From NCBI RefSeq assembly GCF_000686525.1, contig NZ_JMKT01000009.1, forward strand, positions 124,001-188,000: DNA of 64,000 nt, given 5' to 3'. The notes beneath the pieces are model-generated. The model was not told the origin of the DNA. It saw only the letters and a program-made list of their open reading frames with translations, and made no database searches. Positions 52,294 to 61,412 of this stretch are shown here, piece after piece (positions within the stretch are counted from its first letter, which is position 1; each line of letters starts with the position of its first letter). The position numbers were made by a program, and so were the translations under genes. Source of the DNA: Desulfonatronovibrio hydrogenovorans DSM 9292. GTDB lineage: Bacteria; Desulfobacterota; Desulfovibrionia; Desulfovibrionales; Desulfonatronovibrionaceae.

Positions 52294-53235
52294 ATGACCA
52301 AGTTTATCGGTTTGTTTTTTCTTTTTATCTGGATGACCGTTCTTTCCGGATGTGGAGATTATGAATCCCAGCCCGGGGTTGTGGCCAGGGTGGATGGGTC
52401 ACCCATCTACCTTGAAGAGATCGAGTCCAAGTACGATATGTTCTTTTTTGAGTGGTCTGACCACCTTCCACCCTCGGTGCAGAACTTGAAGAACACTTAC
52501 GGGGAAGTCCTCCTTGACCTGATTCTGTTAAAGCTGATCAATAATGAACTGGAGTCGCGAAATCTTGAAGTGACCCCGGGCGAAGTTCAACGGATTGAGG
52601 ATGATATCCGCAGTGATTACCCTGAGGGTGAATTTGAAAATATGCTCATTGAAGAGTATATTGATATCAACTTCTGGAGAACCCAGATCAGGCACAAGCT
52701 GTTGTGGGAAAAATTCGTGGCCAGGGTGCTCATGCCCCAGGCCGGAGTAGAACTGAGCGAAGTTCAGGATTATTATTATAATAATCTCAGTGAGTTTTAC
52801 ATTCCTGATCGGATGGTCTTCTTATATCTGGGCTCGGCTGAACAGGAAGTCCTGGAAAAGGCCCTTGAGCTGTTCAAAGCCAGTCAGGATGTCAAGGAGT
52901 TAAGGGATAAATTTGGCAATATTGTGGCAGCCCAGTATGAGATGAGGGTTGATCAGCTGCCCCAGAACCTGGCCGGAGATCTCAAGACCCTTGAACCGGG
53001 TCAGAACAGCCGGATCAAGACCGGATCCCAGGAAGGAATGTACACCCTGTACCTGATGGAGCTCAAGGAAGGGCAATTGCTCAAGCCTCATCAGGTCTAC
53101 AGCATAATCGAGAAAAAACTCACGGACCAGAAACTGAGGGTGGTTTTTCAGGAGTGGCTTGGTCAGGCTCTTGATGAGTCGAGGGTGGAGATAAACAGCG
53201 TTCTTATGGAAGAGATAACCGGCAGGAATCAGTAA
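52294..53235 (+). CDS. SurA-like peptidyl-prolyl isomerase lipoprotein, degenerate rotamase
   Basis: A 313-residue lipoprotein (lipobox VLSGC, Cys near residue 20) with a SurA/PpiC N-terminal helical chaperone domain and a C-terminal rotamase-like fold (residues about 160-280) lacking several usual active residues. Probably an outer-membrane protein chaperone. Start ATG 52294, one codon after GTG 52291. It begins 6 bp after mfd and is followed by a second, canonical SurA-like gene, so the two likely work in the same step of envelope biogenesis. Confidence 0.78.
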   Translation: MTKFIGLFFLFIWMTVLSGCGDYESQPGVVARVDGSPIYLEEIESKYDMFFFEWSDHLPPSVQNLKNTYGEVLLDLILLKLINNELESRNLEVTPGEVQRIEDDIRSDYPEGEFENMLIEEYIDINFWRTQIRHKLLWEKFVARVLMPQAGVELSEVQDYYYNNLSEFYIPDRMVFLYLGSAEQEVLEKALELFKASQDVKELRDKFGNIVAAQYEMRVDQLPQNLAGDLKTLEPGQNSRIKTGSQEGMYTLYLMELKEGQLLKPHQVYSIIEKKLTDQKLRVVFQEWLGQALDESRVEINSVLMEEITGRNQ

Positions 53236-53259
53236 TTCCGCCTAACCCGCACATTTTTT

Positions 53260-54192
53260 ATGATAAAAAAGATAGTTTTTTGTTTGCTGATTTTTTTTCT
53301 GACTGTCCAGCATTCCGGAGCAACTCCTTTGGTCAACAGAATCGTGGCTGTGGTCAACGGACAGAGCATAACCCTTCTTGAACTGGAGGCCAGGCTGAAA
53401 CTCTTGCTTGGCCTTTTTGAAGACATCAGGATTGAGGACTTGCCTGAATCACAGCTTAAGCAGACCAAGGCCCAGGTTCTTCAGCAGATGGTCAATGACA
53501 TTCTGCTCAGGCAGGAAGCGGACAGGTTTGGAATAGAAGTAAGTGACAGAGAGATAGAGAATCATATCAGACAGGTTCGACAGGAAAACGATATGGACGA
53601 GGAGCAGTTTCTTGAACACCTCCGAAGCCAGGGGCTGACCAAAGAGGCCTATAAAAAGCAGACCAGGGACTCCATCCTCAGGCAACGGGTCCTGACCATG
53701 ATGGTCCGCAGGAAGGTGGTGGTCACCAGAGAGGAAATCGAGGACTTTTATCATCGAAACACCTCCAGCTTTCTAGAGGAAAAAAGAGTCCATTTAAAGG
53801 TCATTCTTGTGGCTGATTTTGATAAGGCAGTCCAGGTCAGGGAATTGATAAAAGACGGAGAAATAAATTTTGATCAGGCTGCAGCTGATTTTTCTCAGGG
53901 TCCCAGCCCTGACAGGGGTGGGGATCTGGGCTTTGTCCACTGGGAAAGGCTTGCCCCGGAATGGCGTCAGGCCCTGGACGGACTTGAGGAGGGCGACATC
54001 AGCCAGCCTTTTGTGGTCCGAGGATCAGGGGCCTTGCTCAATGTGGTTGAGATCCAGGCAGGTGGAGCTGTTCCTCTGACCGAGGTTGAGGACGAGATCA
54101 GACGTGAAATATTTGATGCCAAACTGGATCAGAGGTTTGAAGAGTATATTCAAGGACTTCGAGAAAGAGCGGTTATAGATGTCCGGCTGTAA
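53260..54192 (+). CDS. Periplasmic chaperone/peptidyl-prolyl isomerase (SurA family)
   Basis: A 310-residue Sec-exported protein (signal FFLTVQHSGA). It has the SurA N-domain (VNRIVAVVNGQSITLLELEAR) and one PpiC rotamase domain (about residues 170-275, with GPSPDRGGDLGFVHWERLAPEW) containing the family pattern. It helps fold outer-membrane proteins. The gene follows the lipoprotein foldase by 24 bp and precedes the rodZ-like gene by 35 bp. Confidence 0.87.
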   Translation: MIKKIVFCLLIFFLTVQHSGATPLVNRIVAVVNGQSITLLELEARLKLLLGLFEDIRIEDLPESQLKQTKAQVLQQMVNDILLRQEADRFGIEVSDREIENHIRQVRQENDMDEEQFLEHLRSQGLTKEAYKKQTRDSILRQRVLTMMVRRKVVVTREEIEDFYHRNTSSFLEEKRVHLKVILVADFDKAVQVRELIKDGEINFDQAAADFSQGPSPDRGGDLGFVHWERLAPEWRQALDGLEEGDISQPFVVRGSGALLNVVEIQAGGAVPLTEVEDEIRREIFDAKLDQRFEEYIQGLRERAVIDVRL

Positions 54193-54227
54193 ATTGCTGC
54201 CGGGAATCGTTACTGCCGGGAGATGAT

Positions 54228-55166
54228 ATGGAACTCTTGGATATTGGCAGTGAATTAAAGGCTGAAAGAGAACGACGGGGAATTACCCTGGAAAAGGTCA
54301 ATGAAGATACTAAAATAGGGATTTATTTTCTGGACTGCCTGGAACAAGGCAAATTAGATCAGATGCCTCACCCGGTCTATGCCCGGGGGTTTGTCCAGAA
54401 TTATGCCCGGTATCTTGGCCTTGACTGGAAAAGGATCGGGGATGATTTTTCCAGCCTTTACTTTGCAGAAGATCATTTCAGCACCATGAATGCCGAAGAC
54501 CTGCCCACTTCTTTAAGGGTTGCCGGGAAAACTGAGGATTATTCAAAGTATATCAAGCTGCTGGTCATGGGGCTGGCCCTGGCTATTGTAGTGGGATTTG
54601 GATGGTTTGTTTATTCTTCCTTTTCTGAACGTTCAGCAGGTCCAGGCCCGGAACAGGTTTTTCAGGGAAGTGACCAAGATGTTGGAGTCTCTGACCTGGT
54701 GCTGGAGCCGGACCCAGAAGTTAACGATCCCCAGGCTTATTCTCCGTCTCAGGAGGATCAGTCTGCATCAGCACTGCCATCATCGCCTCCATCAGAACCG
54801 GATTTCCCAGGCCTCTCTGAAATTTCAGAGCTGCCCCAAGAGGTCCAGGATTTTAATCAGCAGGAGTCTTCTGCTTCCCATGATCCGGAACCTGTGGGAC
54901 AGGCTGGATTGCCAGATCAGCCAGAAGTTCTGGAGATAAGAGCCAGGGAGGATTGCTGGCTTATGGCTGTGGCTGACGGTGCAGCCCGGGAAGTCTATCT
55001 CAGGGCTGGTGAGCGGATAAGGCTGGAGTTCATGGACCAGATCAGGGTCACTTTTGGCAATGCCGGAGGGGTGGATATCCTGCTGAATAACAGTGAGTAT
55101 CCTTTTGAAGCCAGGTCTGGCGAAGTGAAGACTCTTGAAGTGACTGCGTCCAGCTCTGCCCGGTAA
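54228..55166 (+). CDS. RodZ-like helix-turn-helix membrane protein with DUF4115
   Basis: A 312-residue protein: an N-terminal HTH_25 domain (residues 1-75, GSELKAERERRGITLEKVNEDTKI), one transmembrane helix (about 107-128), a Pro/Ser/Asp-rich linker, and a C-terminal DUF4115 domain (about 230-305). This is the RodZ layout, a cytoskeletal partner of MreB in cell-shape control; MreB is not in the window. GGGAG precedes the ATG. It sits between surA-like and recO genes. Confidence 0.83.
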   Translation: MELLDIGSELKAERERRGITLEKVNEDTKIGIYFLDCLEQGKLDQMPHPVYARGFVQNYARYLGLDWKRIGDDFSSLYFAEDHFSTMNAEDLPTSLRVAGKTEDYSKYIKLLVMGLALAIVVGFGWFVYSSFSERSAGPGPEQVFQGSDQDVGVSDLVLEPDPEVNDPQAYSPSQEDQSASALPSSPPSEPDFPGLSEISELPQEVQDFNQQESSASHDPEPVGQAGLPDQPEVLEIRAREDCWLMAVADGAAREVYLRAGERIRLEFMDQIRVTFGNAGGVDILLNNSEYPFEARSGEVKTLEVTASSSAR

Positions 55167-55171
55167 GTTAA

Positions 55172-55891
55172 ATGGATTTTTCTGAAAAGGTACTGGTTGT
55201 CCGGACTGGCCGGTTCAGGGAGTACGATCTTTGGGTCCGCTTTCTGTCGCCATCCAAGGGGATGCTCACCGGGTTTGCCTTTGGAGGCTGCAAAAGCAGG
55301 CGGCGTTTCAGCGGGTGTCTGGATGTCCTTAATCTGGTCCTGTTCAAGGTGAGTTCAGGACCGAAAAACAAGTACCTGACCCTTGAAGAGGGCAGCCTTA
55401 TCAGGGGGTTCCAGGGTCTTAAGAGTGATCCACCAAGACTGGGTATGGCAGTTAACTGCGTTCGCTTTGTGCAAAAAATCTGTCTGGAAGGTGATGAATC
55501 ATCCCATATCTATCATCTACTGCTTGACTGCCTAGCTACCATTGAAGACAGCAAGGATATTCCTTCTTTTTTTCCTCTGCTGTTCAGGGCCAAAGCCGTT
55601 TTTATCCATGGATACCGGCCAAACCTTGACCTTTGCCGCAGATGCAACCTTCCCTTGAGCAGGATCAAGGATCCGGGTTTTCTGTTTGCTGAAGGCGGAG
55701 TTGTCTGCAAGACCTGCAGCAGGGCTCAGGACCGTATTCTTCAGGTCAGGCAGGACTCACTGCATTTTGTCAACATGCTCATGATGTCTGGTCCGCAACT
55801 CTGGACCGGCTGGACTCCATCCATGGAAGTTCTGCAGGATTGCTTTCACATGGTTGAGTCCTTTGTCCAGTATCACCTTGAAGAATTCTAG
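55172..55891 (+). CDS. recO: DNA repair protein RecO
   Basis: A 239-residue RecO, which anneals DNA and loads RecA with RecR. It has an N-terminal OB-fold (EKVLVVRTGRFREYDLWVRFL), a helical middle, and a C-terminal zinc motif CRRCN ... CKTC near residues 152-178. It starts 5 bp after the rodZ-like stop. Zinc ligands are complete. Confidence 0.9.
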   Translation: MDFSEKVLVVRTGRFREYDLWVRFLSPSKGMLTGFAFGGCKSRRRFSGCLDVLNLVLFKVSSGPKNKYLTLEEGSLIRGFQGLKSDPPRLGMAVNCVRFVQKICLEGDESSHIYHLLLDCLATIEDSKDIPSFFPLLFRAKAVFIHGYRPNLDLCRRCNLPLSRIKDPGFLFAEGGVVCKTCSRAQDRILQVRQDSLHFVNMLMMSGPQLWTGWTPSMEVLQDCFHMVESFVQYHLEEF

Positions 55892-55930
55892 CTGGCTGAT
55901 CTTGCAAAATCGATAAACGGAGCTGTAACA

Positions 55931-56803
55931 ATGTTATTTCAGGATGTGATCTTAAGTCTGCAAAAATTCTGGACTGATCAAGGCTGTATTCTTCAGCAGC
56001 CTTACGACCTGGAGGTGGGGGCAGGCACCTTTAACCCGGCGACCTTTTTACGGGTGATTGGGCCCGAACCCTGGAGAACAGCCTATGTAGAGCCTTCCCG
56101 AAGGCCTACTGACGGCAGATATGGTGAAAACCCCAATCGGCTTCAGCATTATTACCAGTTTCAGGTCATATTAAAGCCCTCACCAGTGGATATTCAGGAC
56201 ATTTATCTGAAAAGTCTCCAGGTCCTGGGCATTGATCCGGCCAGGCATGATATCCGGTTTGTTGAAGACGACTGGGAATCTCCAACTCTGGGAGCCTGGG
56301 GGCTTGGCTGGGAAGTCTGGCTCAACGGCATGGAAATCACTCAGTTCACCTATTTTCAGCAAGTAGGTGGAATTGACCTTGACCCCATAAGTGTGGAAAT
56401 CACCTATGGCCTGGAAAGGATATCAATGTACCTTCAAGAAAAGGAGTCAGTTTATGACCTGGCCTGGAACAATCAGGTGACTTATGGCCAGGTTCACCAC
56501 CAGGGCGAGGTGGAGCATTCCAGATATAATTTTGAAAAGAGCAACCCGGAAATGCTCCTTTCTTTTTTTGACAGCTGCGAAAAGGAATGTCTGAGTCTTT
56601 GTTCAGAAGATCTGGCCTGGCCTGCATATGACTATTGCCTGAAATGTTCACATACTTTCAATCTGCTGGAGGCCAGAGGGGCCATCTCCATCACTGAACG
56701 CACCGGTTATATAGCCAGGGTCAGAAACCTGGCCTCCAGGGTGGCCAGGATTTACCACCAGCAGCGAGAGGAAATGGGGTTTCCCCTGCTGAAACAAGAC
56801 TGA
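55931..56803 (+). CDS. glyQ: Glycine-tRNA ligase, alpha subunit
   Basis: A 290-residue catalytic alpha subunit of the tetrameric bacterial glycyl-tRNA synthetase. Class II motifs are clear: [19 protein letters not shown], the arginine-rich [26 protein letters not shown], and motif 3 [13 protein letters not shown]. Normal family length. It follows recO by 39 bp and precedes glyS by 44 bp. Confidence 0.97.
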   Translation: MLFQDVILSLQKFWTDQGCILQQPYDLEVGAGTFNPATFLRVIGPEPWRTAYVEPSRRPTDGRYGENPNRLQHYYQFQVILKPSPVDIQDIYLKSLQVLGIDPARHDIRFVEDDWESPTLGAWGLGWEVWLNGMEITQFTYFQQVGGIDLDPISVEITYGLERISMYLQEKESVYDLAWNNQVTYGQVHHQGEVEHSRYNFEKSNPEMLLSFFDSCEKECLSLCSEDLAWPAYDYCLKCSHTFNLLEARGAISITERTGYIARVRNLASRVARIYHQQREEMGFPLLKQD

Positions 56804-56847
56804 TGCCAACAGGTTGAGTACCATAATCTTTTACAAGGATTTAGGAT

Positions 56848-58935
56848 ATGTCTGACTTTGTACTTGAAATCGGCTTTGAGGAGATGCCAGCCAGGTTTCT
56901 TCCAGTGCTGACCAGAAATTTGAAAGTATCATTCATGGCCCTTTTGGACAGGGAGATGATCAAATATCAAAAGGTGGAATCTTATTCGACTCCCAGGAGA
57001 CTTTCTGTTCATGCCTACGCAGTGTCTGCGGTCCAGGAAAAAAAAGAAGAACTGGTTACTGGTCCTCCGGTTTCCATTGCCTTTGATGCACAAAACAGTC
57101 TGACCAAGGCAGGAATTGGTTTTGCAAGGTCTCAGCAGGTAGATGTGAGTGATCTGTTCAGGCATCCAACTGAAAAGGGTGAATACCTGGCTGTTAAAAA
57201 GATTATTGGAGGGAAAAAGACCCTCAAGGTGCTTCCGGATATCTGTGCCCAGGCAGTCAACGGACTGGTCTTTCCCAAAAAAATGCGCTGGGCCGACAGC
57301 TTTACCTTTGGCCGTCCCATCCGCTGGATTCTGGCCCTTTTTGATGATCAACCAGTGGATTTTTCTATATCGGATATCCAGTCAGGATCAGTTACCTTCG
57401 GGCACAGGGTTCTTGGCCCGGGTCCCTGGGAAGTAGGTCATGCTTCAGAGTATTTTGACATTTTATCCGGGCAGGGCAAGGTTGTTCTGGATCCTGAAAA
57501 AAGAAAAGAAATGATCAGCACTGACACGGCTGGGCTTGCTGCTGAAATTGGAGGAAATGTTGTTGAGAATCAGGGGCTGATCAAGGAGACTTCATATCTG
57601 GTTGAATTTCCCAAGGTGGTGCTGGGAGGTTATGATCGGAAATATCTTGAACTTCCCCGCGAAGTGCTTTTGACCAGCATGGAAACCCATCAGAAAAGTT
57701 TTGGTCTGGCCGACGAAGCTGGCAATCTGCTGCCTTATTTTTTGACGGTCATTAACAACGACCCTCTGGACCTTGATCTGGTCCGCAAGGGATGGGAGAG
57801 GGTGCTCAAGGCCCGGCTTGAAGATGCCATGTTTTTCTGGAATGCAGACCGGGCAATTACAGCTGAGGAACGCTTGAAAATGCTGGACAGAGTTGTTTTT
57901 CTGGCATCCCTGGGAACCATGGGTGATAAATCACGGCGCCTGGAGAAAATTTCCGGATTCATCTGCGATGATCTGGGAGAAAGCCGCAAGGCTGACATCC
58001 GTAAAGCTGCCCTGATCTGTAAATCCGACCTGGTATCCGAGATGGTGGGTGAGTTTCCTGATCTCCAGGGAATCATGGGGGGAATTTACTCTTCCCTGGA
58101 AGGGTATGGACAGGACATTTCCAAGGCAGTTTACGATCATTATCTCCCATTGGGACCGGATTCACCACTTCCTTCTGACATTGCCGGGGCAATAGTTTCC
58201 CTGGCTGACAAGGCTGATAACCTTACGGGCTGCTTCGGGCTGAATTTGATCCCAACTGGTGCGGCTGATCCTTACGCTCTGAGACGGCAGGCCCTGGGCA
58301 TGATCAGGATCATCCTTGATCAGGGTCTTGACATTGATCTGCGAAAACTCTTTCATTTTTGCAGCAGGTCCTATTCAGGAGTGAAGTGGAAACTCGATCT
58401 CTATCAGGCCCAGGAAAGTCTCCTCCAGTTTATGTCGGCCAGACTCAAGTCCCTATGGCAGGGCAGGGGAGTTGACGGCAAAATTGTGGATGCAGTCATC
58501 CAGGCCGGATCTGAGAATATACTCGTGGCTGAGAAACGGCTTGATTCCCTGCTGAGGTTCAGCACGCATCCTGACTTTGAAGCTGCGGTTCTGACCTTTA
58601 AAAGAATTGACAATATTGTCCGTAAACAGGGCAGGGAGGACGGAGTCGAGCTCCAGGATGATTTCAATCCGGAACTGCTGCAGGATGCGCAGGAGGTTGC
58701 CCTTGGTCGGCATATTCAAGAGGTGGTCAAGGATTGGGATGAGCAATGGAACAGAAAAGAATTTGACCTTCTTTTTGCCCGGCTCCATGAACTGCGTCCG
58801 TTAATAGACGATTTTTTTGATGGGGTCATGGTCATGTGCGATGATCAGAATCTGAGGCAAAACAGGCTCAACATGCTCAATACTTTGTCCAAAAGGCTTG
58901 GCAGCCTGGCTGATTTTTCAGCCCTTCAGGTTTAG
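56848..58935 (+). CDS. glyS: Glycine-tRNA ligase, beta subunit
   Basis: A 695-residue beta subunit that binds tRNA. The N-terminal region starts FVLEIGFEEMPARFLP, an HD-like domain lies in the middle, and a C-terminal anticodon-binding domain ends the protein. Family features include TPRRLSV, KKMRWAD, FGRPIRW, ETHQKSFGL, DARFFW-like DAMFFWNADR, and ADPYALRRQALG. Length is standard. With glyQ it forms the alpha2-beta2 enzyme. No T-box or other leader structure was seen. Confidence 0.97.
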   Translation: MSDFVLEIGFEEMPARFLPVLTRNLKVSFMALLDREMIKYQKVESYSTPRRLSVHAYAVSAVQEKKEELVTGPPVSIAFDAQNSLTKAGIGFARSQQVDVSDLFRHPTEKGEYLAVKKIIGGKKTLKVLPDICAQAVNGLVFPKKMRWADSFTFGRPIRWILALFDDQPVDFSISDIQSGSVTFGHRVLGPGPWEVGHASEYFDILSGQGKVVLDPEKRKEMISTDTAGLAAEIGGNVVENQGLIKETSYLVEFPKVVLGGYDRKYLELPREVLLTSMETHQKSFGLADEAGNLLPYFLTVINNDPLDLDLVRKGWERVLKARLEDAMFFWNADRAITAEERLKMLDRVVFLASLGTMGDKSRRLEKISGFICDDLGESRKADIRKAALICKSDLVSEMVGEFPDLQGIMGGIYSSLEGYGQDISKAVYDHYLPLGPDSPLPSDIAGAIVSLADKADNLTGCFGLNLIPTGAADPYALRRQALGMIRIILDQGLDIDLRKLFHFCSRSYSGVKWKLDLYQAQESLLQFMSARLKSLWQGRGVDGKIVDAVIQAGSENILVAEKRLDSLLRFSTHPDFEAAVLTFKRIDNIVRKQGREDGVELQDDFNPELLQDAQEVALGRHIQEVVKDWDEQWNRKEFDLLFARLHELRPLIDDFFDGVMVMCDDQNLRQNRLNMLNTLSKRLGSLADFSALQV

Positions 58936-58958
58936 GCGGAAGGAGATCGAAAAAAAAC

Positions 58959-58988
58959 TTGACATGCCGTGTTGCTTGGGCCTAAAAA
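58959..58988 (+). promoter_or_regulatory. Probable sigma-70 promoter of rpsT
   Basis: A full -35 box TTGACA (58959-58964) is followed 18 bases later by TAAAAA (58983-58988). The spacing is plausible though the -10 box is imperfect. It lies in the spacer between glyS and rpsT and would give the ribosomal protein gene a promoter of its own besides read-through. Confidence 0.5.
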
Positions 58989-59056
58989 ACTAGGTTTTGG
59001 AAAACAACAGAGTTTATTAATTATATTCAGGAATCAAGAATCAGGAGGTTTTGACC

Positions 59057-59320
59057 TTGGCCAATCATAAATCCGCCTTAAAGAGACACAGGCAGAGCCT
59101 TAAGGCTAGAGCACGCAACAAAGCGGTAAAGACCAGCGTTAAGAACGCCACCAAGGCAGTTCGTTCAGCAATCGAACAAAAGGATGCGGAAAATGCTTCC
59201 AAGGCCCTGCAGGCAGCATCATCTCTTATTGACAAGGCAGCCCGGAAAAAAGTCCTTCACTGGAAGGCTGCTGCCAGAAAGATTTCCCGATTGAGCAGGG
59301 CAGTCAACCAGATCAACTAA
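59057..59320 (+). CDS. rpsT: 30S ribosomal protein S20
   Basis: An 87-residue S20 starting at TTG: first residues [25 protein letters not shown], then the helical body ending INQIN-type AVNQIN. AGGAGG lies eight bases before TTG 59057; an earlier TTG (59051) is only two bases from it. S20 of E. coli also starts at UUG and is autoregulated through this poor start, so the same control may apply here. A strong terminator follows. Confidence 0.95.
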   Translation: MANHKSALKRHRQSLKARARNKAVKTSVKNATKAVRSAIEQKDAENASKALQAASSLIDKAARKKVLHWKAAARKISRLSRAVNQIN

Positions 59321-59381
59321 ATCTTCAAGAGTCTTTTCCGGATTTGAGTTTTTTTGACCGGACAATAGATGATCCTTTTCC

Positions 59382-59425
59382 AAAGCCCGGATACCTGGAG
59401 TAACATCCAGGAACCGGGCTTTTTT
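59382..59425 (+). terminator. Rho-independent terminator of rpsT
   Basis: AAAGCCCGG (59382-59390) pairs with CCGGGCTTTTTT (59414-59425), with an inner CCTGG/CCAGG pairing. Six T follow on the plus strand and only three on the minus, so it is oriented rightward and ends the mfd-rpsT string. Confidence 0.88.
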
Positions 59426-59499
59426 CATTCAAGCTGTTATTACTTCAGATCAGCCTGTTTTGTCTGCTGGCCAGCCTGTCCAGCTGATTGATCAGAAAT

Positions 59500-59658
59500 T
59501 CAGCATCCCGGTTCTCCTGGGTTGCCACAGCATGATTTCAGCCGTTTAAGCTTGAGCAGGTTGTTTTTCAGATACATTCTTGCTTTTTTTGAAAAGGGCA
59601 TAGGCTGACCTAGATTGGACAGGAAACTTTTCAAGTCCGGTCTTTTATCCTGGCACAT
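59500..59658 (-). CDS. 52-residue Cys-rich protein
   Basis: A short gene not noted by length-based ORF finding. AAGGAGG lies five bases before the ATG at 59658, and the frame stays open to TGA at 59500. The protein is basic with helix-like SFLSNLGQP and KKARMYLKNNLLKLKRLKS, and ends SCCGNPGEPGC. With the N-terminal Cys it has four cysteines, suggesting a metal or redox site. It starts 27 bp after the mqnA stop, so it is probably the third gene of the yedF-mqnA operon. I do not know its function. Confidence 0.72.
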   Translation of the reverse strand: MCQDKRPDLKSFLSNLGQPMPFSKKARMYLKNNLLKLKRLKSCCGNPGEPGC

Positions 59659-59685
59659 GGGCACCTCCTTGAAGCAGTTTTGCTG

Positions 59686-60546
59686 TTAAATAAAGTCCAA
59701 AACCGGCATGCCAGGAATCATTTCAAGCCTGGTCAGATAGTTACCGTACACTGTCAATCCAGCCAGATGCTCCGGGTCAAGAGCGAATTCTATTTTTTCC
59801 CAATATGCTTCAATTTCTCTGGACTGAAAACCAGGTGCAGGGCAGGTGGCGGCAAGCTCGGACATTTTCCCGGGCAGGCTTTCCCTGGCCATATGCAGCA
59901 ATCCGCAAAGGTCAATGATTTCCTTTTTCAGTTTTTTCCAGGCCCGGCTATGGACGATCCAAAGGGCGAATACAAAAGGAAGGCCTGTAAATTTTTGCCA
60001 CTCACCAGCAAGGTCAATTATTCTGAGATCAGGGTCTTGATTCAGGTAGATATTCAGAGCCTGGTCGCCGATCTCCAGAAACGGCTCTATTGAACCCCGT
60101 CCTTGCCCTGGAGCAACTGGAATCCAGCGGGGTTGCGGAAGTTTCCAGTAAAAAGTCCATAATACCTTAAGGAGGGCAGTTGAAGCAGCTGAAGCTGTAG
60201 TAATGCGTACAGCTCCTCCGCCAGCCACATAACTTTCAAGGTGGTCAAAAGAAAAGGGCAGACAGAACAGAACACTCTGGACCTCGTTGCGGGCGCTTAT
60301 GCCCAGTCCCGGAAGGAGACGGTATTGTTCTGACCGGATCAGATATTCAAAGGACGAGGAGGGGGAGATATGAATCAGACCTCGGGCCAGACCTGAGTTG
60401 AGAAAAGAAGGATGTCCGGAAATAAAGTCCACCCGGGATGAAATCGGATTATGATTCAGCATCTCAAAAAGGGGCCAGATGTTAAGGTAGCTGATTCGAC
60501 CCACCAGGAGCTTTTCCCTGGTTGTGGAAAGATTCTGATTCCTCAT
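59686..60546 (-). CDS. mqnA: Chorismate dehydratase of futalosine menaquinone pathway (MqnA)
   Basis: A 286-residue member of the MqnA/MqnD fold, similar to MqnA: VGRISYLNIWPLFEML at the start, LARGLIHISPSSSFEYL and YRLLPGLGISARNEVQSVLF, later IGDQALN and WQKFTGLPFVFALWIVHS. It removes water from chorismate to give 3-enolpyruvoyl-benzoate. MqnA is favoured over MqnD by this motif set but the split is not certain from sequence alone. The gene is 13 bp after yedF. Confidence 0.85.
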   Translation of the reverse strand: MRNQNLSTTREKLLVGRISYLNIWPLFEMLNHNPISSRVDFISGHPSFLNSGLARGLIHISPSSSFEYLIRSEQYRLLPGLGISARNEVQSVLFCLPFSFDHLESYVAGGGAVRITTASAASTALLKVLWTFYWKLPQPRWIPVAPGQGRGSIEPFLEIGDQALNIYLNQDPDLRIIDLAGEWQKFTGLPFVFALWIVHSRAWKKLKKEIIDLCGLLHMARESLPGKMSELAATCPAPGFQSREIEAYWEKIEFALDPEHLAGLTVYGNYLTRLEMIPGMPVLDFI

Positions 60547-60559
60547 CTTGCTGGGATTG

Positions 60560-61171
60560 CTAAAGGGTGATGATTTTGTCAGCCACGTTCATTGCACTGA
60601 CAATATCCAGCATATTGGTTGTCAGTCCAGCCTTTCTACTTTGAGTCAATCCGAAAAACTCAAGACATGTTCCGCAGACCAGGATCTGGACATGGCTCTT
60701 TTCCAGCTTCAACAGGCTTTCCAGGGCCTGGCTCCCTTCAACAGCCAGCTTGACACCTGAGTTGACCATGACCACTTTCCACAGGCATTCTCCCATCTCT
60801 GGAAGAGTGGCCAGAAAATTAAGCATTAGCTTTGAACCAAGCTCATCATTTCCCTGGCCCAGCTTGTCCTGGGAGATTAACACCACAACTCTGGACGAGC
60901 CTGATTCTCCAATGCTTTCAGATGGTTTTGAGGCAGATTCAGTCTGTTGGGATCTGGCAGCGGAAATGATCCAGACAGAATCTTTTTTTTCAGGTTTTTC
61001 CAGGGAATATCCCTGATGGGAGAGAAACCTTGAGACATTCTCCAGGGCTGGATCGTTGTCCACGATTATCCTGATCTTTTCAGGCCGATCTTTTTCAATG
61101 ACTTCCTTAGCCTTGAGTACGGGCTGGGGGCATGGCAGGTTTTGACAATCAAGGGTTTTTTCTGAATTCAT
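60560..61171 (-). CDS. yedF: YedF-type sulfurtransferase-like selenium metabolism protein
   Basis: A 203-residue protein with an N-terminal TusA/SirA-like domain (LDCQNLPCPQPVLKAKE, conserved Cys14 in the CPxP motif) and a C-terminal DsrE-like domain (residues about 95-203, with ILVCGTCLEFFGL). This layout is the YedF type linked to selenium metabolism in organisms that use selenophosphate, such as sulfate reducers. It should carry sulfur or selenium as persulfide or perselenide. It heads the operon with mqnA and the Cys-rich mini-gene. Confidence 0.87.
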   Translation of the reverse strand: MNSEKTLDCQNLPCPQPVLKAKEVIEKDRPEKIRIIVDNDPALENVSRFLSHQGYSLEKPEKKDSVWIISAARSQQTESASKPSESIGESGSSRVVVLISQDKLGQGNDELGSKLMLNFLATLPEMGECLWKVVMVNSGVKLAVEGSQALESLLKLEKSHVQILVCGTCLEFFGLTQSRKAGLTTNMLDIVSAMNVADKIITL

Positions 61172-61412
61172 ATGGATCTCCTTTGATGAATATTGGTCCA
61201 GGGGCAGGATAACAAATCATCTTTTATAATAGCCAACCAATAGATTTCTGAAAACAAAGGGTCAAATAGGTTTTTTCAATACCAGGTTTTAAGGTGCCAA
61301 CATGTAGTACAATGTCTTAATCCGGTCAGTGAGTCCGGATACAGCAGGAAGAAGTACCTGACAACGATTAATTTTCTTGCTCGCTGTCTTTTTACAATTT
61401 AACATAATTTTT

